Shown one piece after another: positions 60,236 through 64,000 of a stretch of 64,000 nucleotides of DNA. The first letter of the stretch is position 1. Every line of letters starts with the position of its first letter. Under the pieces are notes generated by a model, which saw only the letters and a program-made list of their open reading frames with translations, did not search any database and was not told where the DNA came from. Both the position numbers and the translations under genes were made by a program. The stretch is taken from assembly GCA_000469685.2 (NCBI GenBank), contig LS997565.1, forward strand, positions 45,351,810 through 45,415,809. Direction: 5' to 3'. Source of the DNA: Haemonchus contortus (Eukaryota > Nematoda > Chromadorea > Rhabditida > Trichostrongylidae).

Positions 60236-63200
60236 TCAGAGCGATCTGGTGAACACTGTGGAACTTTGCTTTTGCTTCTTTTTGAAAACCGAAAAGACAT
60301 ATTCACGGAAATCTTTAACAAAACCCAGCACCATCAAAGGATCAAGTACTGACGGCCAAGCGAACAATATCGGCAAGTAGTCAGCAACGATTCCTGTATC
60401 TATGTCGAATAGCGGTGCCAGGCAACACACATAGAAAGGTGTATGAATACATATAAACGGAATCAAAACCTGAAAAGCTCATTTGAATAGACACAGTTCT
60501 TAGTCTCGGCAAAGTATGACGCTGCAGTGTTCAAAACACATAAGACATTTGAAAGACATCTGCTCCTTAGAAATTGAAATTCTAGGACCATAAACCTTTG
60601 TGGGACAATCCATGATCCGGTTCCATCCTTACCAAAAACTGATAAGCTCATGAGTAATGAATTCGGTAATCACGACCGAATGGTCAGTGCTGTCACTTCA
60701 ATGTCTTCATCTCTCCATCCCGGAGAAAGTCCGTTGCGCGCGTCCGTCGAAAGTAGGTCACCCCGCCCACTTCGGCGAACCCACTGAGATCTCGGGATGA
60801 CGTTACAGTACCACCATGTGTCACTGGAGCGAGTGATTTGCATTTGTCCGTGTTATCTTCTCTTTAGCTGACTGCCGTGGACCATGCGCAATTCGTACGC
60901 CCCGCTGACAACTGCGACGTTTGTCAAAGATCGCGGGCTGACCCGCCGCATGCGACAGCTGCGGCGTGACCTAGTTTCGACGGACGCGCGCAACGAAGCG
61001 CACCCCTCCATCCCTAGTTAATCGTAATCCAGAGACACAATGACTAGCAAAAGCAAGTTGTCTTTTTTGTTGGCCACGAAATGACATCTTCTTGATCTGA
61101 CAATTGTTACTTCCGAAATGCTATCGATCGATAACGATCGATGGCGCTGCCCTACCAAGTTGGTATACTGTAACGTTGAAGGCTGTGCGGCATTCAATCT
61201 AATAGTGGACCTCTCTCAAAAATAAAAATTGCAGCGCAAGTTCACTATAGAGATTTGCTACGATATTCTGCTATTCCAAACCCTTCCGTATTATCCTATG
61301 TGATGTAAGGCACCTGCTAGACACGATCTTATTGATCGGTATTGATTTTTATTGACCAGACTTCATTTTCTTCGACTTGATAACAAATATATTAGCTCTG
61401 GGTACCTGTGCTATAAGCAGTCTGTTCAGTTGTCCTTGTAATGATGCAATTTTTCTGCTTGTCCCTTTATTGACCTCCTTTACGATTCGCCAACAACAGG
61501 CAGCCATGAGATAGAAGCTCATCATTAAGAATAATATGAAATATGCAATGAACAGTTTCATGGTGAACGTTTTGACGATTTGAAGTAAAGTCGTTTCAGG
61601 ACCCTAAATTTGATAGTGTTATGCGATGTTGACGAACTTATTTTGGTTCTGAGTTAGGGGGAGATGATGCAGTGGCAAGTTGCGCGCTACTGTACAAGCA
61701 TGTTCTGCGGATTATATCCCCGGGCCGATATTCGTTTAAGTCTACCAAGCCACTACCCCTCTAATGTCGGTTAATTTATATCGAAAAAGTGAATAGTAAC
61801 TAGCTCAGAAGTCTAAAGGTAGATATACTTGTTTCAGAGAAGATTGGCCTCATGCGCTTGCGGTATTTTCGATGCATTCTCCGAAGAAGAAAAAAACACG
61901 CCGAAACGCCAACAGATCCACAGAGTTGTTGAAAATATTGGTCGTACAGCTCAAGAGGAGGAAGCTACGTTTGATGCCGATGATGATGAAGTGTTGTTTT
62001 CAAAGGCCATGATGAATTTTTTGACCAGACCCCACAGTATGGTAACCTTGTTCCGTATGAACTCATCAGAACACTAAAGGCAAAGGTGGCGAGCTAATAA
62101 ACTCTAGACCTACAACTTAGGTTGGACTTTTGAGAAAAGCGGTCTGACATCAGTTTTCAAGAAAACTCTCTTTAGCAGAAGATATGTATCAAAAGTAGAA
62201 TCGCTGGAAATAATTCTCTAAAAAGTTTCAGTACAATAACTGTGTTGTATCAGACCTCAGAAAACTCTAACGTCGCGACCAGGAAAGAGTCAGAACTCTT
62301 CTGGTTGAATGAATGAGCGATATCTTTGAAAGCCGCATCCGTCTCTTCATCTGGCCATGAAGAAAAATTGAATAAAGTAGCTCCAATGAATGCAGAGAGC
62401 ACTGGAATGCCCATTAAATAAAAGACCCGATGACCATACTTGGCAATCGAATGCGGCCTGAAAGAACAATTTAATTTTCTCGACGACAGGTAGAAATAGC
62501 GTCTTACAGTGCAGTTTTCCTTCTTCTTCAGAAGGGGGATCATAGTTATCGAATGGTTTTCGAGTATTAGTATGAACTCAGGTACGCTTTCACTATTGCA
62601 CTAGTGAGGGAGTCGGGCTTTTGTATCGCATTATCAACATCGATAAGTATTTCCTTCGTCCTGTGCGATAAATCTTCCTTTACAGAGATATTTCTAACAT
62701 ATGGGTCATAGGACATTGGTTATCGTCATCGTTGTCATTGGATGCTTTCCGAAGTATGGCGGGACTTCTTTTCGACTTCCCAAGTCCGTTTTGCGGCATG
62801 CGGCAAGTCATTTTTAATTGTCTAGCGGCTTCCAACTGCAATTACCGTATTCAGCCCGCCTCCCGAAAATCGATAGGACACCATATTTTTCGTTGACCTT
62901 TCTTTTTTGATTTGTTTCGATTGTTTCGTTCTGTTTCTCTTTCGTTACTAGGCTTATAAGACTTGATTGTTTGGAGCTACCCCTCTATTAAAGGCGATCA
63001 AGACGGCATTGGGAATAAAGGAAGTGTGGAGACGGGCGTTAGGAACGATTTTGGGTAATTGATTCGCCGCACGCGGCTGTCGCAGAAAACTCATTCGCCG
63101 TTATTACAGCTCTAGCGTTCTTCATACAGCTCAATCGATATGCTATCATTATTTTATGCATAATTCTACTATTAGGACTTTTGTTCTTGTATTTCTTACC

Positions 63201-63877
63201 TACCGCTGCATCCTGCTACATTCCTTCGCGCGCGACGCCCCTCTCACCGCGACGTGACCGTTTCGTTCCTAATGCACCGAACCCAAGGAAGTGGCCAGCA
63301 AATGGAAATAGTTGAAGGACTACAGCACTTTCGAGATAATATACTTACATCACATGATAGAAAGAAAAAAATTAGATCCGTGTACAAAAAATAAAAATAT
63401 GAATCGCGATTAATTCTCGATCAGTGAACTATGTAACGCCGACTCGAATGGGTGGCGGAACTTCTCCCCAAAATCCCACGACAAGCGGCAGGGGTTACGT
63501 GGCAACTACCGTATCCTTCCATTGGGAATTTAGCTGGGTGCGGTGAGCGCGACATTGTTCTCGGAGAAAAGATACCACAAGATAGATGCCCGTAACCAGT
63601 TGGGTGGTGATTTCGCGCAATCAGAACACTGGAGCTTAGGAGATGTCTCATGAATTGGTGATAAGGACCTTAATATTATTCGGAAGTACAAATGCTCTAC
63701 TCACTTGCATATTTGGATGTATCGAAAAATGAAATGGCATGGCGATACAATCACAGACAAACATAGCAAGTATACCCAAAAGGCGAGAAAAAGTCGACCA
63801 ACTTCTGCTGACATAGGAACACTTAGGCCTTTTTTGATAATCAGTACAGAAGAAGAGCTTGAACGTGAAACGATCGT
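60236..63877 (-). CDS. Str-type serpentine chemoreceptor, N-terminal exon(s) outside window
   Basis: Four exons, 5' to 3': 63705-63877, 62256-62457, 61406-61603 and 60236-60469; all phases agree and give the last 268 residues of a family usually about 340 long. Str-type receptors are seven-helix chemosensory proteins of nematodes, generally in ciliated neurons. The first exon has IIKKGLSVPM, a helix, then CHFIFRYIQIC at the end of helix 3 (family HF.YRY). It continues with KPHSIAKYGH and helix 4; helix 5 follows, ending RKIASLQGQLNRLLIAQ (family pattern before helix 6); then VLIPFICIHTPFYV (helix 6), FAWPSVLDPLMVLGFVKDFR (helix 7) and a lysine-rich tail. No frame breaks were seen. The introns are large and hold a family-2 TIR element, a SINE and a plus-strand exon. 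The first seen exon starts behind gttccag at 63878; preceding exons must lie beyond 64000. Confidence 0.9.
60732..60995. mobile_element. TIR element family 2, compact copy
   Basis: Ends cgttgcgcgcgtccgtcgaa and ttcgacggacgcgcgcaacg are exact inverted repeats; the next bases (agtaggtca / tgacctag) extend the match. The 264-base body aligns in reverse with parts of 53275-53440. It lies in the last intron of the chemoreceptor gene. The target duplication is not obvious. Confidence 0.88.
61656..61760 (+). repeat. tRNA-derived SINE copy (diverged)
   Basis: gggggagatgatgcagtggc and the following aagttgcgcgctac align with the A-box part of the other copies; the B-box is decayed (ggattatatcc). It is located in a chemoreceptor intron, just upstream of the plus-strand exon at 61829. 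Confidence 0.55.
61829..62077 (+). CDS. Unidentified terminal exon inside a chemoreceptor intron
   Basis: A plus-strand open stretch opens at a strong acceptor (cttgtttcag at 61828-61837) and ends in TAA at 62075. It encodes a hydrophilic, acidic segment (IFDAFSEEEKNTPKRQQIHR, EEEATFDADDDEVLFSKAMM) with no membrane helix. An AATAAA at 62096-62101, 19 bases after the stop, fits a 3' end. I found no upstream exon on this strand, so it may be the last exon of a nested gene, an inserted gene fragment or a single-exon orphan. The real coding part probably begins after the acceptor (RRLASCACG). No family recognised. Confidence 0.4.
   Translation: MFQRRLASCACGIFDAFSEEEKNTPKRQQIHRVVENIGRTAQEEEATFDADDDEVLFSKAMMNFLTRPHSMVTLFRMNSSEH
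62458..63704. other. Chemoreceptor intron, no further feature
   Basis: This 1.25-kb intron holds no supported exon. The minus frames at 62250-62543 (5' part) and 63421-63651 are not needed to join the receptor and do not fit its phase. Confidence 0.5.
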
Positions 63878-64000
63878 CTGGAACAAAACATTTCAATACC
63901 GATAAAGGATGTACAGGCCTCGACAGAGACTTTTGTGATTGCAAATGTTGGGGTTGTTGCGCTATATCACGTACTCTTCTCGCTGTCAAAGCCATCTCCA

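Noticed and set aside
60463..60651. Minus-strand frame ending NELFRF next to the receptor exon
   Set aside because: It looked like the receptor's loop before helix 6 with a frameshift, but the true upstream exon (ending NRLLIAQ at 61406) joins 60469 in perfect phase.
62250..62543. Continuous 97-codon minus frame as one receptor exon
   Set aside because: Only 62256-62457 belongs to the receptor. The 5' part lies before a ctttcag acceptor and does not give the phase required by the exon at 63705-63877.

Overview
The window is nuclear DNA of a nematode, most likely a strongylid (clade V, hookworm or a close relative); I cannot name the species. The evidence is a genome of short exons with strong TTTCAG/TTTTAG acceptors, start codons sitting directly behind such acceptors (as in spliced-leader trans-splicing), a nematode-only Str-type chemoreceptor, a nematode DUF1057-type hydrolase, and decayed mariner elements of the kind known from hookworms. 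Nearly all genes are multi-exon, so I rebuilt them exon by exon from splice sites, reading phase and family motifs. For spliced genes the coordinates span start to stop codon and the exons are listed in the evidence.

Layout. 2.2-11.6 kb (+): UNC-93-like membrane protein, copy A. 11.6-24.7 kb: gene-poor, repeat-rich spacer with a CAGT-ended MITE, an AT-rich reverse-transcriptase relic, a 128-bp tandem array leading into an (ACAG)n tract, a 1.16-kb foldback palindrome and a GC-rich palindromic element. 24.7-32.1 kb (+): UNC-93-like copy B, a tandem paralogue with the same ten-exon structure. 32.1-36.8 kb: spacer with tRNA-like SINE copies. 36.8-40.6 kb (+): DUF1057-type alpha/beta hydrolase with one splice junction that does not keep frame. 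42.2-46.1 kb (-): RUFY-like RUN/coiled-coil/FYVE protein whose FYVE domain stops halfway. 47.6-48.0 kb: foldback MITE with a perfect 8-bp target duplication. 48.75-49.54 kb (+): complex I subunit NDUFA5. 49.78-50.84 kb (-): cap-binding protein CBP20, tail to tail with NDUFA5. 52-54 kb: two inverted-repeat elements. 54.1-57.0 kb (-): threonine-rich mucin-like protein. 60.2-63.9 kb (-): Str-type chemoreceptor whose first exon(s) lie beyond the window; one of its introns carries a plus-strand exon with its own poly(A) signal.

The genes do not form one pathway. NDUFA5 and CBP20 are housekeeping genes (respiration; mRNA cap binding). The UNC-93-like pair, the hydrolase, the mucin and the chemoreceptor look like lineage-expanded or surface/environment-facing functions. 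Introns and spacers hold at least three DNA-transposon families, a SINE family and several large inverted repeats. The most distinctive structure is the 19.4-20.6 kb foldback.
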